Of a stretch of 64,000 nucleotides of DNA, positions 1 through 8,636 are shown one piece after another (within the stretch, counting starts at the first letter, position 1; each line of letters opens with the position of its first letter). A model generated the notes under the pieces. The model ran no database searches and had not been told where the DNA came from. It worked only from the letters and a program-made list of their open reading frames with translations. This DNA is from Vibrio sp. Hep-1b-8. Lineage in GTDB: Bacteria > Pseudomonadota > Gammaproteobacteria > Enterobacterales > Vibrionaceae. The translations under genes were made by a program, and so were the position numbers. The stretch is from assembly GCF_006124995.1 (NCBI RefSeq), contig NZ_QEWN01000112.1, positions 48,534 through 112,533 of the forward strand, in the 5' to 3' direction.

Positions 1-1
1 G

Positions 2-334
2 AACAAACGTATGGCGCTGATTGTGTGGCTGGAAATTACCATTGTTCTGGCTGGCTTCTTCCTCTACTACCAAGGCGTAGAGTATGTTCACGCCTATCAG
101 GATCTCGGGCTCACCTTGCAGTCCGGTGTTTATGGTAACACCTTTTTCCTACTGACCGGCTTCCATGGCATGCACGTATTGCTCGGCACCCTATTCTTAA
201 TTGTATTGCTGGCAAGGGTGGCGAAGGATCACTTTACGCCAAAGGAACATTTTGCCTTTCAGGCTGGCAGTTGGTACTGGCATTTCGTCGATGTGGTATG
301 GCTGTGTCTCTTTGTGTTTGTTTACGTTCTTTAA
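2..334 (+). CDS. coxC: Cytochrome c oxidase subunit III, C-terminal part
   Basis: This is the 3' end of a gene entering from the left edge; the frame is open from base 2. The 110 visible residues form the last membrane helices of the aa3-type oxidase subunit III. The family signatures FHGMHVLLGT and a final HFVDVVWL helix are both readable. Subunit III is an inner-membrane part of the proton-pumping terminal oxidase. The assembly genes downstream (SURF1, Sco-like, heme A synthesis) fit a cox operon. The N-terminus and the other cox subunits must lie outside the window. Identification is secure; completeness cannot be judged. Confidence 0.93.
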   Translation, partial: NKRMALIVWLEITIVLAGFFLYYQGVEYVHAYQDLGLTLQSGVYGNTFFLLTGFHGMHVLLGTLFLIVLLARVAKDHFTPKEHFAFQAGSWYWHFVDVVWLCLFVFVYVL

Positions 335-352
335 CACTTGATAGTGCGCCCG

Positions 353-598
353 TTAGTAGGGGCGCACATTTGGCTCAATTAAGCCGCTTAGCAGAGCGGC
401 GACCATCAACACGACTGCGAGAGCAGAAAGGAAAACACGACGACCGAGATAGAAACTCATCGGTTTGTCATCTTCAGGGGGTTCGTTGGAGTCTTCATTT
501 GAATCAGGCCCTTTGACCATCTCAAACATCGCTCGACCGAGGTTGATTAAGATGAAAAGTAGCAGCAATACCAATACCAGTTTGAAGATGAATACCAT
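353..598 (-). CDS. DUF2909 twin-transmembrane protein
   Basis: An 81-residue protein with an N-terminal hydrophobic helix (about residues 3-22), an acidic/proline-rich middle (SNEDSNEPPEDDKP) and a second helix (about 53-75). This matches DUF2909, a small twin-TM family commonly found inside cox clusters. Its function is unknown; a role in oxidase assembly is suggested only by location. It lies antisense between coxC and the SURF1 gene. Its ATG (598-596) shares bases with the most likely SURF1 ATG (597-599), so the two genes start back to back. Confidence 0.75.
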   Translation of the reverse strand: MVFIFKLVLVLLLLFILINLGRAMFEMVKGPDSNEDSNEPPEDDKPMSFYLGRRVFLSALAVVLMVAALLSGLIEPNVRPY

Positions 599-1337
599 GA
601 GACGGTCCTTTGTTTCTCACATAAGAATTGGGCGAATTATTGTTGTTTGTGCATTAACTGTGGTTGCCTTTTCGATATTGGTCAACTTGGGCTTGTGGCA
701 ATTATCCCGGGCAGAAGAAAAAAGCGAAATAGAGCAACAGGTTAATCAGAGAGAACAATTTCCGGCGATTTCACTGGAGCAATTGAGTGACCAAATGGTA
801 GTAAATCCAGTCGGGATCAGAGTCCATTTCAACGCTCAGCCAATCAAAGGAAAGTACTTGTTACTGGATAACCAGAATTTTGAGGGAAAAGTGGGGTATC
901 TGGCATTGCAGCTGACACGGAGTGAAGGTGGCAAGATGGTTTTAGTTGAGAGAGGGTTTGTAGCTGCCCCCGCGTTTCGCAGCGACCTCCCTGACGTGAG
1001 CTGGCTGGATCACCCTCAAGCATTGAATGGACGTTTGTATCGTAAGTCAGCGAACCCACTGAGTCATGACTTGCTGCTTGAATCAGGCTCTGTCAGTCGT
1101 ATTCAAAACCTTAACTTTGAGCAGTTAGAGCAGCATTGGCAGGTGAGTATTGAACCCTACGTGATTCAGCCGATGAGTGAAAGTTGGCCGTATCCGCAAC
1201 CTTGGCAACCAGTGTCGATGAACTCAGAGAAACATCGAGGTTACGCGGTACAGTGGTTTGCGATGGCAGCGGCGTTAGCTGTTCTCAGCGGTCTGCTACT
1301 GCTGCGTACCATCAGAAAAGGAGCAACACATGATTAA
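597..1337 (+). CDS. SURF1-family cytochrome oxidase assembly protein
   Basis: SURF1 proteins help insert heme A into subunit I of aa3 oxidase. About 246 residues, with an N-terminal TM helix that runs into LGLWQLSRAEEK (the SURF1 GxWQLxRxxxK signature), a periplasmic domain containing GKYLLLDNQNFEGKVGY and VLVERGFV, and a C-terminal TM helix. The frame is open back to 465, but those residues would overlap the DUF2909 gene and are not SURF1-like. I prefer ATG 597 (588 is the alternative). It overlaps the next gene by 8 nt, so the two are translationally linked. Confidence 0.85.
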   Translation: MRRSFVSHIRIGRIIVVCALTVVAFSILVNLGLWQLSRAEEKSEIEQQVNQREQFPAISLEQLSDQMVVNPVGIRVHFNAQPIKGKYLLLDNQNFEGKVGYLALQLTRSEGGKMVLVERGFVAAPAFRSDLPDVSWLDHPQALNGRLYRKSANPLSHDLLLESGSVSRIQNLNFEQLEQHWQVSIEPYVIQPMSESWPYPQPWQPVSMNSEKHRGYAVQWFAMAAALAVLSGLLLLRTIRKGATHD

Positions 1338-1878
1338 TCCAGTTTATCGGGGAAGAATTATTTTCATTGGTTTAGTTGTGATGTTCGCTTTACCTGCGAT
1401 TATCGCTAAGACTGTACTGTCACAGCATTGGTATCAATCTGGAGTGACCAACAAAGGTGAGTTGATTGAGCCTGTCGCGACACTGGAGTCGCTTGGTATT
1501 GCCAATCCGTACCAACAGAGTCAATGGCAACTTGGTTATGTGATTCCCCCTGAGTGTGATGAGTTTTGTCAGCAGCAGGTCTATCTGCTAGGCCAGAGCC
1601 ATTTAGCACTAGGCAAGTATCAGCAGCGTGTTCAGCCGGTATTGTTGGTGACAGGGCAGAGTGCCGCTATTGAGGTGGAAAAGGGCAAGTACGCGCAACT
1701 TATGGTGAATCAGGACTTTGAGCAGATCGTTCACCCATTTGAATACGTGATTGTTGATCCACTCGGGCAACTGGTGATGCGTTATCCACGTGTGAAATCA
1801 CAATCTGAATTGGTGTCCCAGAGTAAAGGGCTGCTCGCCGATTTACGCAAATTGCTTAAGTTATCTCGTGTAGGCTAA
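1330..1878 (+). CDS. Sco/thioredoxin-like membrane protein of the cox cluster
   Basis: A 182-residue protein with an N-terminal membrane anchor (about residues 9-28) followed by a periplasmic domain. It contains PPECDEFCQQQVYLLGQ, a CxxxC motif of the kind used by Sco proteins to carry copper to the CuA site. The rest is divergent: the distal histidine is not obvious, although VIVDPLGQLVMRYP resembles the late Sco strand. Position between SURF1 and ctaA supports a role in oxidase assembly. The protein is similar in context to hypothetical cox-cluster proteins of other gammaproteobacteria. Copper binding is inferred. Confidence 0.6.
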   Translation: MINPVYRGRIIFIGLVVMFALPAIIAKTVLSQHWYQSGVTNKGELIEPVATLESLGIANPYQQSQWQLGYVIPPECDEFCQQQVYLLGQSHLALGKYQQRVQPVLLVTGQSAAIEVEKGKYAQLMVNQDFEQIVHPFEYVIVDPLGQLVMRYPRVKSQSELVSQSKGLLADLRKLLKLSRVG

Positions 1879-1895
1879 CCGCAAGGAGTGCGGAT

Positions 1896-2936
1896 ATGAA
1901 GTTAATACACTTAGTTAGATTCAGCTTAATCCTGACCTTTATTGTCGTCATGTTAGGTGCATATACACGTCTTGCTGACGCAGGACTGGGCTGCCCCGAT
2001 TGGCCCGGTTGTTATGGACATCTGACCGTGCCCAACGAACAACATGAAATCGCCCTTGCACAGTCACTCTACCCCTCACTGACTGTTGAAGCGGATAAAG
2101 CCTGGCTTGAGATGATCCATCGCTACTTCGCGGGCACACTAGGGCTAGTTGTATTTGCCATTAGCGTTATCGCGATCAAGAGTCGTCAGCTATCGTATCT
2201 GCTCGCTTCGTCGATATCCGTCGTGGTGATATTTCAGGCCCTACTGGGTATGTGGACTGTCACTATGAAACTGATGCCGATTGTGGTGATGGGCCATCTG
2301 CTCGGAGGGTTTACTCTGTTTAGCTTATTGGCCATTACTCACTGGAAACTTCAGGCTAACGAACGTACTGACGCACCACCGCAGACGAGTAACGACAACG
2401 GCTTGAGACTCTTAGCTGGTGCGACCTTGCTGGTGGTCATCGGTCAGATTGCTCTGGGTGGCTGGACATCGTCTAACTATGCTGCGTTGATGTGTACCAC
2501 ATTGCCGATTTGTCAGGGAGATTGGGTCGCTCATCTCGACTTCCCGCGAGCATTTGAGTTGATTCAGCCTAAACAAGAAAGTTATGAATTCGGAACGCTG
2601 GATTATGGTGCTCGAATGACGATTCATGTCACCCATCGCTTTGGCGCTCTGTTGGTTACCTTAATGGTGACGGCTCTGGCCTATCGCTTATGGGCAACCC
2701 AAGTAACCGATTTTCGTAAGGTCACCATCTCATTATTGATTATGTTAGTGGTGCAAATTGCACTAGGAATTGGCAACGTTGTGCTGAGCTTACCTCTCGT
2801 GGTTGCCGTCGCACATAACCTTGGTGCGGCAATGTTGCTGATCATTGTATTACGGACTAACTATCTGCTTTGGCAATCTGAATCGCTCACTTCACCTAGT
2901 GCACGCCTGTACCGTAAGGAGAATGCTCATGAGTAA
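1896..2936 (+). CDS. ctaA: Heme A synthase (CtaA/COX15)
   Basis: CtaA oxidises the C8 methyl of heme O to give heme A for the aa3 oxidase. 346 residues, eight predicted membrane helices. The family start is visible ([21 protein letters not shown]), with paired cysteines in the first periplasmic loop and conserved heme-ligand histidine regions ([36 protein letters not shown]). The second pair, CTTLPIC, is in the second half. It starts 17 nt after the Sco-like gene, with AAGGAG upstream of ATG 1896. It overlaps ctaB by 8 nt. Confidence 0.93.
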   Translation: MKLIHLVRFSLILTFIVVMLGAYTRLADAGLGCPDWPGCYGHLTVPNEQHEIALAQSLYPSLTVEADKAWLEMIHRYFAGTLGLVVFAISVIAIKSRQLSYLLASSISVVVIFQALLGMWTVTMKLMPIVVMGHLLGGFTLFSLLAITHWKLQANERTDAPPQTSNDNGLRLLAGATLLVVIGQIALGGWTSSNYAALMCTTLPICQGDWVAHLDFPRAFELIQPKQESYEFGTLDYGARMTIHVTHRFGALLVTLMVTALAYRLWATQVTDFRKVTISLLIMLVVQIALGIGNVVLSLPLVVAVAHNLGAAMLLIIVLRTNYLLWQSESLTSPSARLYRKENAHE

Positions 2937-3825
2937 ATCTATTTCTGCCACCCATGTGGAACCGCGAGCATTATGGCGCAGCTATCTGGCGCTAACCAAA
3001 CCGAAGGTGGTGGTGCTAATGTTGCTGACTGCCTTGGTCGGGATGTGTTTCGCAGTACCGGGTACTTTGCCTGCGACTTATACCATACTTGGACTGACCG
3101 GAATTGGACTGATGGCGGGCTCTGCCGCCGCATTTAACCACCTTATTGATCAGCGTATTGATGCCATTATGGCTCGAACCTATCAGCGTCCACTGCCTTC
3201 TGGTGAGATTAAATCGAGCCATGTATTTATGTTTGCGCTGGCGATAGGTGTTGTGGGGTTTGTTGTGCTTTACGCCGGAGTGAATGCATTAACGGCTTGG
3301 CTGACCTTCGCTAGCTTGCTTGGCTATGCGGTGGTTTACACCCTCTATTTAAAACGAGCGACACCGCAAAACATTGTTATTGCGGGTATCGCTGGTGCGA
3401 TGCCACCGCTATTAGGCTGGACCGCAGTGACCGGCGAGCTACATGCTCATGCCTGGTTGCTGGTGATGATTATCTTCATCTGGACGCCACCACACTTCTG
3501 GGCTTTGGCGATCCATCGTAAAGAAGATTATGCCAAAGCAGATATTCCGATGTTGCCAGTAACTCATGGGGTCGAGTACACCAAAACCTCCATTCTGCTC
3601 TACACGATTCTGCTGTTTTTAATCTGCTTGTTACCGTTTTTGGTCGAAATGGCAGGCGTCTTTTATCTTACGGCTTCATCGATACTCTGCTCGATGTTTG
3701 TATGGCATGCCTGGAAACTTAAGTTTAGCGATGAACCAAGTCGGGCGATTAAGACGTTCGTGTTTTCTATCTACCACTTGATGCTACTGTTCGTCGCTCT
3801 ATTGATTGATCATTACTTTATGTAA
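2929..3825 (+). CDS. ctaB: Protoheme IX farnesyltransferase (heme O synthase)
   Basis: CtaB (CyoE) adds a farnesyl group to protoheme, giving heme O, the substrate of CtaA. 298 residues from ATG 2929, which has AAGGAG at 2916-2921. A longer open frame from 2845 lies inside ctaA and is not needed. The UbiA-family motifs are intact: [20 protein letters not shown] (first Asp-rich site) and [19 protein letters not shown] (second site), within about nine membrane helices. It is the last gene of the cox assembly run; the next gene converges from the other strand. Confidence 0.94.
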   Translation: MSKSISATHVEPRALWRSYLALTKPKVVVLMLLTALVGMCFAVPGTLPATYTILGLTGIGLMAGSAAAFNHLIDQRIDAIMARTYQRPLPSGEIKSSHVFMFALAIGVVGFVVLYAGVNALTAWLTFASLLGYAVVYTLYLKRATPQNIVIAGIAGAMPPLLGWTAVTGELHAHAWLLVMIIFIWTPPHFWALAIHRKEDYAKADIPMLPVTHGVEYTKTSILLYTILLFLICLLPFLVEMAGVFYLTASSILCSMFVWHAWKLKFSDEPSRAIKTFVFSIYHLMLLFVALLIDHYFM

Positions 3826-3848
3826 TCGCTGGTCTCAGGTTGAAGTGG

Positions 3849-4760
3849 TTAGCGCTGCAGATGCATGAGACTGCGCTTTTCAATACCCTTAAACAGCAGC
3901 GACAAGGACATACACAGGGTGAAATAAGCCAGTCCGACGATCAGCCAGATTTCAAAAATTAAGCCAGAAGAGTTGGCAATTTCGGTACCGACAAACGTCA
4001 TTTCCTGAATCGAAATCAGTGACACAATCGAGGTGTCTTTTATTAAGGATATTGCCTGTCCCGCCAGCGCAGGGGTGATCGCTGCTAATACCTGTGGTGC
4101 AATGACGTAGCGGTATTTTGCCCAACAAGATAAACCTAAAGAGTCAGCCGCTTCCCACTGTCCCTGGGCGATGCTGCTCAGGCCAGAGCGCACCACTTCG
4201 GCAACATACGCTGAAGACAACAGACCCACACATAGAATCCCTGACAGGAGGTTTTCCCACAGGCTTGCCGGACCAAACAGAAAGTTCTGAACCACGTTTA
4301 TGTCGCCGCTGTGTTGGCGAAGTATCTGGTCAAGTCCAAGTAAAGGGATTAACTGGTTAGAAATAAAGAAATAGAAAATAAACACAAATACCAAAGGTGG
4401 TATGTTGCGAATTAACTGAACGAATGCATTGTAAGGCATGCGCAAGATTGCAATACTCGAATGTCTTGCTATACCCAAGGCGATGCCTAAGCTCAATGCC
4501 AACAACATTCCCCAAATACTAATGCGCAGTGTCGAAATCAATCCCTGAAAAAAGTAGGGCAGTGAGCCATCTGAGCGAGGAGTAAAGATTAACTCAATCG
4601 CATCATGCCAGCGCCAGTTATAGTTTACTCCCGCGACAGAGCGTTGATAGAGCCAGAACCCAGCAGCTATCAAGATCAGAATCAGCATAATATCGAGCTT
4701 GTTAAATGTGCGTTTCGTCGCGGCTAATGATGGCTGAGGGAGTGATTTCGCTTTAGACAC
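3849..4760 (-). CDS. Polar amino-acid ABC transporter permease (second)
   Basis: A 303-residue inner-membrane permease of the HisM/GltK type. The coupling-loop EAA motif is visible as WEAADSLGLSCWAKYRYVIAPQ, preceded by YVAEVVRSGLSSIAQGQ, which is typical of the polar amino-acid uptake family. It is the last gene of a four-gene minus-strand unit (ATPase, permease, binding protein, permease) and lies 61 nt after the binding-protein gene. The cargo is probably a polar amino acid such as glutamate/aspartate or glutamine; the specific substrate cannot be read from the sequence. Confidence 0.85.
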   Translation of the reverse strand: MSKAKSLPQPSLAATKRTFNKLDIMLILILIAAGFWLYQRSVAGVNYNWRWHDAIELIFTPRSDGSLPYFFQGLISTLRISIWGMLLALSLGIALGIARHSSIAILRMPYNAFVQLIRNIPPLVFVFIFYFFISNQLIPLLGLDQILRQHSGDINVVQNFLFGPASLWENLLSGILCVGLLSSAYVAEVVRSGLSSIAQGQWEAADSLGLSCWAKYRYVIAPQVLAAITPALAGQAISLIKDTSIVSLISIQEMTFVGTEIANSSGLIFEIWLIVGLAYFTLCMSLSLLFKGIEKRSLMHLQR

Positions 4761-4821
4761 CTAGTGTTACTTCCTAGTTGTAGCCCTAGTCACTTAATAT
4801 AAGTGACCAGGGCTAATGTGA

Positions 4822-5661
4822 TTATTGACCTGAGGCGATTTGGTTCTGCCAATCAAGAGTAGAGAACCAGTACTCGTAACGCTCTTTCAACCAGCCATCT
4901 TCAGTACGTGCCTGAATCCAACTATTAAAGAAAGCTTCTTTGTCACTTTCACCTAAGCGCACGGCAAATGCTTCGTTACCCTTAGACAAACGATCGGTGA
5001 AGGGAATAAAAAGCTTATCGCTGTTTTTCACTGTTTCATGTTCAGGCTTAGGGCTCGACGCTATTACCGCGTGCGCGTTGCCGTTAAGCACTTCCTGGAA
5101 CGCTTGTGCATCGTCATCAAACTGAAGAATTTTCGCTTTCGGGAAAGTTTCTCGTGCTACCTGTACAGTAAATGCCCCACGGCGAGCGGCGATTTTTACC
5201 CGGCGAGAATCGAAGTCACTCAGCTGAGAAAAACCTTCAGCTAACTCTTTGTTCGCTGCTACCTGAACGCCTGAATGAGAATATGGAGAGGTGAAAAGGA
5301 CACTTTTTGCGCGTTCAGGAGTAATGCTCATACCACCGATGATAACGTCGAACTTCTGAGCCAATAGCGCTGGAATAATGCCATCCCAGGCTGTAGGGAC
5401 AAACTCAACTTTCCAACCTGAATCGGCTGCCAGTCGGTTAGCGACATCAATTTCAAAGCCGATTAAATCACCCTGTTTATCTCGCATTGCCCAAGGGACG
5501 AAAGTCGACATACCAACTCTTAGGGTTCCGCGCTCATTAATCTTATCAAGATTCGGAGTGTCAGATGCCAGACTCGGCAAGCTAATAGCCAGGCCTAACA
5601 GTGCGGTAATTGCGGCTTTAAAACCTTTACCCCTTAATAATGCTCTTCCAATGTTTCGCAT
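4822..5661 (-). CDS. Amino-acid ABC transporter periplasmic binding protein
   Basis: 279 residues, with an N-terminal signal peptide (positively charged start, hydrophobic stretch, likely cleavage near SLPSLAS). The mature part is a SBP_bac_3 protein: RGTLRVGMSTFVPW, GDLIGFEIDVANRLA, PTAWDGIIPALLAQKFDVIIGGMSIT and RAKSVLFTSPY are all hallmark segments. It binds an amino acid in the periplasm and delivers it to the flanking permeases. It sits 12 nt after the upstream permease. The ligand is not predictable from this reading. Confidence 0.88.
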   Translation of the reverse strand: MRNIGRALLRGKGFKAAITALLGLAISLPSLASDTPNLDKINERGTLRVGMSTFVPWAMRDKQGDLIGFEIDVANRLAADSGWKVEFVPTAWDGIIPALLAQKFDVIIGGMSITPERAKSVLFTSPYSHSGVQVAANKELAEGFSQLSDFDSRRVKIAARRGAFTVQVARETFPKAKILQFDDDAQAFQEVLNGNAHAVIASSPKPEHETVKNSDKLFIPFTDRLSKGNEAFAVRLGESDKEAFFNSWIQARTEDGWLKERYEYWFSTLDWQNQIASGQ

Positions 5662-5673
5662 AGTAATTTTCCT

Positions 5674-6468
5674 TTATTGTGTACGCCAACTAGCGCCAAG
5701 TTTATGTTCCATCCAAGCAGAAAGCCCTGACAGCATGAGTGTCAGAGTGAGATAAATTGCAGCTACAGTGAACCAGATTTCAAATGGCATTGCTGTTTCA
5801 GAAACGATATTTCGCCCTTCAGTCGTTAAATCAAAAATCGCCATTACACTAACGATTGAAGAGTTTTTGATTAAAGAAACGACTTCATTGGTCAACGGTG
5901 GTAACGTCCGTTGTAAGAGTTGCGGTAAAATCACATCATAGAAAGTGAAAAATCGACTCAGACCCAGTGATTTTGCTGCTTCAAACTGACCTTTGGGGAT
6001 GCTGTTTAGTCCGCCACGAAAGACTTCCGCTGTATAGGCTCCCTGGAAAAGAGAGAGTGCTAATACCGCGGTGGCAAATCGATCAAGACCGATTACGGGA
6101 CCGAATATAAAATAGAGTAGGTAGATCTGAACCAGTAGCGGTGTATTACGGATCACTTCGATATAAATGTTGGCCAGCCCTCGACCAACCCAAGAGTCGG
6201 AAAGTTTTAGTGCTGCGGTTGTCAGCCCGATCAAGAGCGTGAAAGCCAGGCTTAGCGCTGATAGTTTAATTGTAACGAGCAGACCTTCTAACAGTTCGGC
6301 AGGCCACCACTCTCCATCTTCGAAAAACAGGATGTAATCTGGCACGCGATGCCACTGCCATTGGTAACCGATACTTTTGGCGCCAGAGTCTAGTAACCAA
6401 ACTATGCCGACTAGCAAAAGAGCGATTTGTAGCAAAGCTGATAACACAGGTTTTAATACTTTTCTCAT
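5674..6468 (-). CDS. Polar amino-acid ABC transporter permease (first)
   Basis: 264 residues, several membrane helices. It carries the family segment GAYTAEVFRGGLNSIPKGQFEAAKSLGL with the EAA coupling motif. It pairs with the permease at 3849-4760 to form the heteromeric channel. It begins only 3 nt after the ATPase gene, so the two are almost certainly co-translated. The opening region (WQWHRVPDYILFFEDGEWWPAEL) resembles that of the partner permease, suggesting that both are extended AapQ/M-like permeases. Confidence 0.86.
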   Translation of the reverse strand: MRKVLKPVLSALLQIALLLVGIVWLLDSGAKSIGYQWQWHRVPDYILFFEDGEWWPAELLEGLLVTIKLSALSLAFTLLIGLTTAALKLSDSWVGRGLANIYIEVIRNTPLLVQIYLLYFIFGPVIGLDRFATAVLALSLFQGAYTAEVFRGGLNSIPKGQFEAAKSLGLSRFFTFYDVILPQLLQRTLPPLTNEVVSLIKNSSIVSVMAIFDLTTEGRNIVSETAMPFEIWFTVAAIYLTLTLMLSGLSAWMEHKLGASWRTQ

Positions 6469-6471
6469 CGA

Positions 6472-7179
6472 CTAGTGACTCAAAATCTGTTGTAGGAACT
6501 GTTGAGTTCTCGGGTGATTTGGTTGAGAGAACAGTTGCTCTGGTGAGTTGATTTCCAGAATCTCGCCCTGATCCATAAAGATCACCCTGTCAGCCACTTT
6601 GCGGGCGAAGCCCATCTCGTGCGTCACACACATCATAGTGATACCGTCGTTAGCCAGATCAACCATAACGTCGAGCACTTCCTGAATGGTTTCTGGATCG
6701 AGAGCTGAGGTAGGTTCGTCGAAGAGCAAAATCTCAGGCTGCATACACAGAGAGCGTGCAATTGCCACCCGCTGCTGCTGGCCCCCCGACAGTTGTACTG
6801 GATATTTATCGGCTTGCTGTTCAATGTTTACCCGACTGAGAAAGTGCATTGCTCGCTGGTTAGCTTGTGCTTTTGATAAACCGAGTGTTCTGATGGGTGC
6901 CAGGGTCAGGTTTTCGAGCACAGTCAGGTGAGGGAACAAATTAAAGTGTTGAAACACCATGCCCACTTTGGGCAGGGATTGGTCGTCACCGAGAACGGAA
7001 ATCGTTCCGTTAGAAATCGATTCAAGTCCATTGACTGTGCGGATTAAGGTTGACTTACCCGAACCTGAAGGTCCGCAGACGACCAAAATCTCGCCTTTAA
7101 CCACACTAAGGTTAATGCCCTTCAGTGCGTGAAACTCACCGTACCATTTATCGACGTTACTAAACTCAATGGCTTTCAT
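6472..7179 (-). CDS. Amino-acid ABC transporter ATP-binding protein
   Basis: A 235-residue ATPase of the GlnQ/HisP type that powers the adjacent permeases. Walker A is GPSGSGKST, the Q-loop is VFQHFNLFPHLTVLENLT, the signature is LSGGQQQRVAIARSL, Walker B is EILLFDEPTSALDPE, and the H-loop is CVTHEMGFARKVADR. All catalytic elements are intact. It is the first gene of the minus-strand operon, so the promoter should lie in 7180-7300. Confidence 0.92.
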   Translation of the reverse strand: MKAIEFSNVDKWYGEFHALKGINLSVVKGEILVVCGPSGSGKSTLIRTVNGLESISNGTISVLGDDQSLPKVGMVFQHFNLFPHLTVLENLTLAPIRTLGLSKAQANQRAMHFLSRVNIEQQADKYPVQLSGGQQQRVAIARSLCMQPEILLFDEPTSALDPETIQEVLDVMVDLANDGITMMCVTHEMGFARKVADRVIFMDQGEILEINSPEQLFSQPNHPRTQQFLQQILSH

Positions 7180-7308
7180 GCCTGATCTTATCGTGATTTT
7201 AATTATCTACTTACCTTAACAATATCAGCAACGTATTGCATCTTGTACGTAAGAGTATTACTACAAAGACCAGTGGTATTGGTTGTTCTTATTGGGTGTA
7301 ATTATAAC

Positions 7309-7332
7309 TTTACACATTTTGTGAAATGTAAA
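7309..7332. promoter_or_regulatory. Inverted repeat in the ABC operon/aroG divergent region
   Basis: TTTACA at 7309-7314 and TGTAAA at 7327-7332 form a 6-bp inverted repeat around a 12-bp AT-rich centre. The half-sites match those of a TyrR box, but the order is reversed relative to the TGTAAA-N6-TTTACA consensus. It lies in the 308-bp divergent intergenic region (7180-7487) between the ABC operon and aroG, so it could serve either promoter. This is a candidate operator only. Confidence 0.3.
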
Positions 7333-7421
7333 AATGCCAAAAATATTGCCTTTTATTTAAAATAGTGGTTGCAACCTTGGTTTTTGATAGATAAGTTACA
7401 GGGAACAGGAACAAGAAAAGC

Positions 7422-7460
7422 TGAACGTTTTTTCACCACCCAATTTTGGTGTAGCGTTCA
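7422..7460 (+). promoter_or_regulatory. Possible aroG leader hairpin
   Basis: TGAACG (7422-7427) pairs with CGTTCA (7455-7460), and CACC (7434-7437) with GGTG (7448-7451), giving a two-part stem-loop that ends 27 nt before the aroG ATG. No run of T follows, so it is not a terminator. It may shape the aroG 5' UTR. No Phe/Tyr/Trp-rich leader peptide was found there. Confidence 0.3.
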
Positions 7461-7487
7461 ACCAAGAGAAATAGGAAGAAGTAAGCA

Positions 7488-8543
7488 ATGTTTCAGACAG
7501 ATGATGTACGAATTAATAAAGTAAAAGAGTTATTACCGCCAGTTGCGGTTTTAGAGAAGTTTCCAGCGACTGAATCAGCTTCTTCGACCACGTTTCGCTC
7601 GCGTGAAGCCATCTCGAATATTCTAAAAGGCGAAGATGATCGCCTGCTGGTTATTATCGGTCCATGTTCAATTCACGATCCTGACGCAGCAATCGAATAT
7701 GGCAAACGACTCAAAGTTCTTCGTGATGAACTGGGAGATCGTCTAGAAGTGGTGATGCGTGTTTACTTTGAAAAGCCACGTACAACCGTTGGCTGGAAAG
7801 GCCTGATTAACGACCCGTACCTAAATGATACCTTTAAAATCAATGATGGTCTGCGTATGGGTCGTAAGCTACTGCTTGATCTTACGGATATGGGCATGCC
7901 GACGGCGAGTGAGTTCCTTGATATGATTTCACCGCAATACGTGGCTGACTTAATCAGTTGGGGTGCGATTGGGGCACGTACCACTGAGTCTCAAGTTCAC
8001 CGTGAGTTGGCTTCGGGTATCTCATGTCCGGTAGGCTTTAAAAATGGTACAGACGGTAACATTAAGATCGCTTCTGATGCGATTCGTTCAGCAAGTGCAT
8101 CACACCACTTCCTATCTGTAACTAAGTATGGTCATTCAGCGATCATTGAAACAGCAGGCAACCCTGATTGTCATATCATCCTTCGTGGTGGTAAAGAACC
8201 GAACTACAGTGCTGAACACGTGAGTGCAATTAAGCAAGAGCTAGCGCAGTCTGGCCTGCCTCAAAAAGTGATGATTGATTTCAGTCACGCAAACAGCTCT
8301 AAGCAGTACCAGCGTCAGATGGTCGTGGCAGAAGATGTCGCTAACCAGGTTGCTGGTGGTGAAGAGGCGATCTTTGGCGTCATGATCGAGTCGCATCTGG
8401 TTGAAGGTCGTCAAGATTTGGTTGAAGGTGAAGAGTTAACCTACGGCCAGTCTATTACCGATGCTTGTATTGGTTGGGAAGATACTGAAAAAGTGCTGCG
8501 TCAATTGGCGGATGCGGTCGCAGAGCGCCGTAACAGCAAGTAG
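7488..8543 (+). CDS. aroG: DAHP synthase, AroG-type (class I)
   Basis: Catalyses the first shikimate-pathway step: phosphoenolpyruvate plus erythrose 4-phosphate to DAHP. 351 residues, normal for the E. coli-type class I enzymes. The N-terminus (DDVRINKVKELLPPVAVLEK) is like the phenylalanine-regulated AroG rather than AroF or AroH. Active-site and metal segments are intact: IIGPCSIHDP (metal Cys at 60), EKPRTTVGWKGLINDP, GARTTESQVHRELASG, KNGTDG, HSAI and DFSHANSSKQ. AGGAAG lies upstream of ATG 7488. A strong terminator follows. Phe feedback is inferred from similarity to E. coli AroG. Confidence 0.95.
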   Translation: MFQTDDVRINKVKELLPPVAVLEKFPATESASSTTFRSREAISNILKGEDDRLLVIIGPCSIHDPDAAIEYGKRLKVLRDELGDRLEVVMRVYFEKPRTTVGWKGLINDPYLNDTFKINDGLRMGRKLLLDLTDMGMPTASEFLDMISPQYVADLISWGAIGARTTESQVHRELASGISCPVGFKNGTDGNIKIASDAIRSASASHHFLSVTKYGHSAIIETAGNPDCHIILRGGKEPNYSAEHVSAIKQELAQSGLPQKVMIDFSHANSSKQYQRQMVVAEDVANQVAGGEEAIFGVMIESHLVEGRQDLVEGEELTYGQSITDACIGWEDTEKVLRQLADAVAERRNSK

Positions 8544-8561
8544 CCATCACTGTATAGTGAG

Positions 8562-8587
8562 AAAAAGCTCCCTAGGGAGCTTTTTTT
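8562..8587 (+). terminator. Rho-independent terminator after aroG
   Basis: A GCTCCC/GGGAGC hairpin flanked by A5 on the left and T7 on the right, starting 19 nt after the aroG stop. The A/T symmetry means it could also end malS transcripts coming from the other side. Confidence 0.9.
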
Positions 8588-8636
8588 GTTTGTTGGCTAA
8601 TCGTTGCCCGCCAACGTCTGGCTTTAGCTCTAATGA

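Noticed and set aside
465..596. Longer N-terminus for the SURF1 gene from 465
   Set aside because: It would cover most of the antisense DUF2909 gene, is Ser/Asn-rich and not SURF1-like; the family start fits ATG 597.
2845..2928. Upstream extension of ctaB
   Set aside because: It lies within ctaA, and the AAGGAG at 2916-2921 points to ATG 2929.
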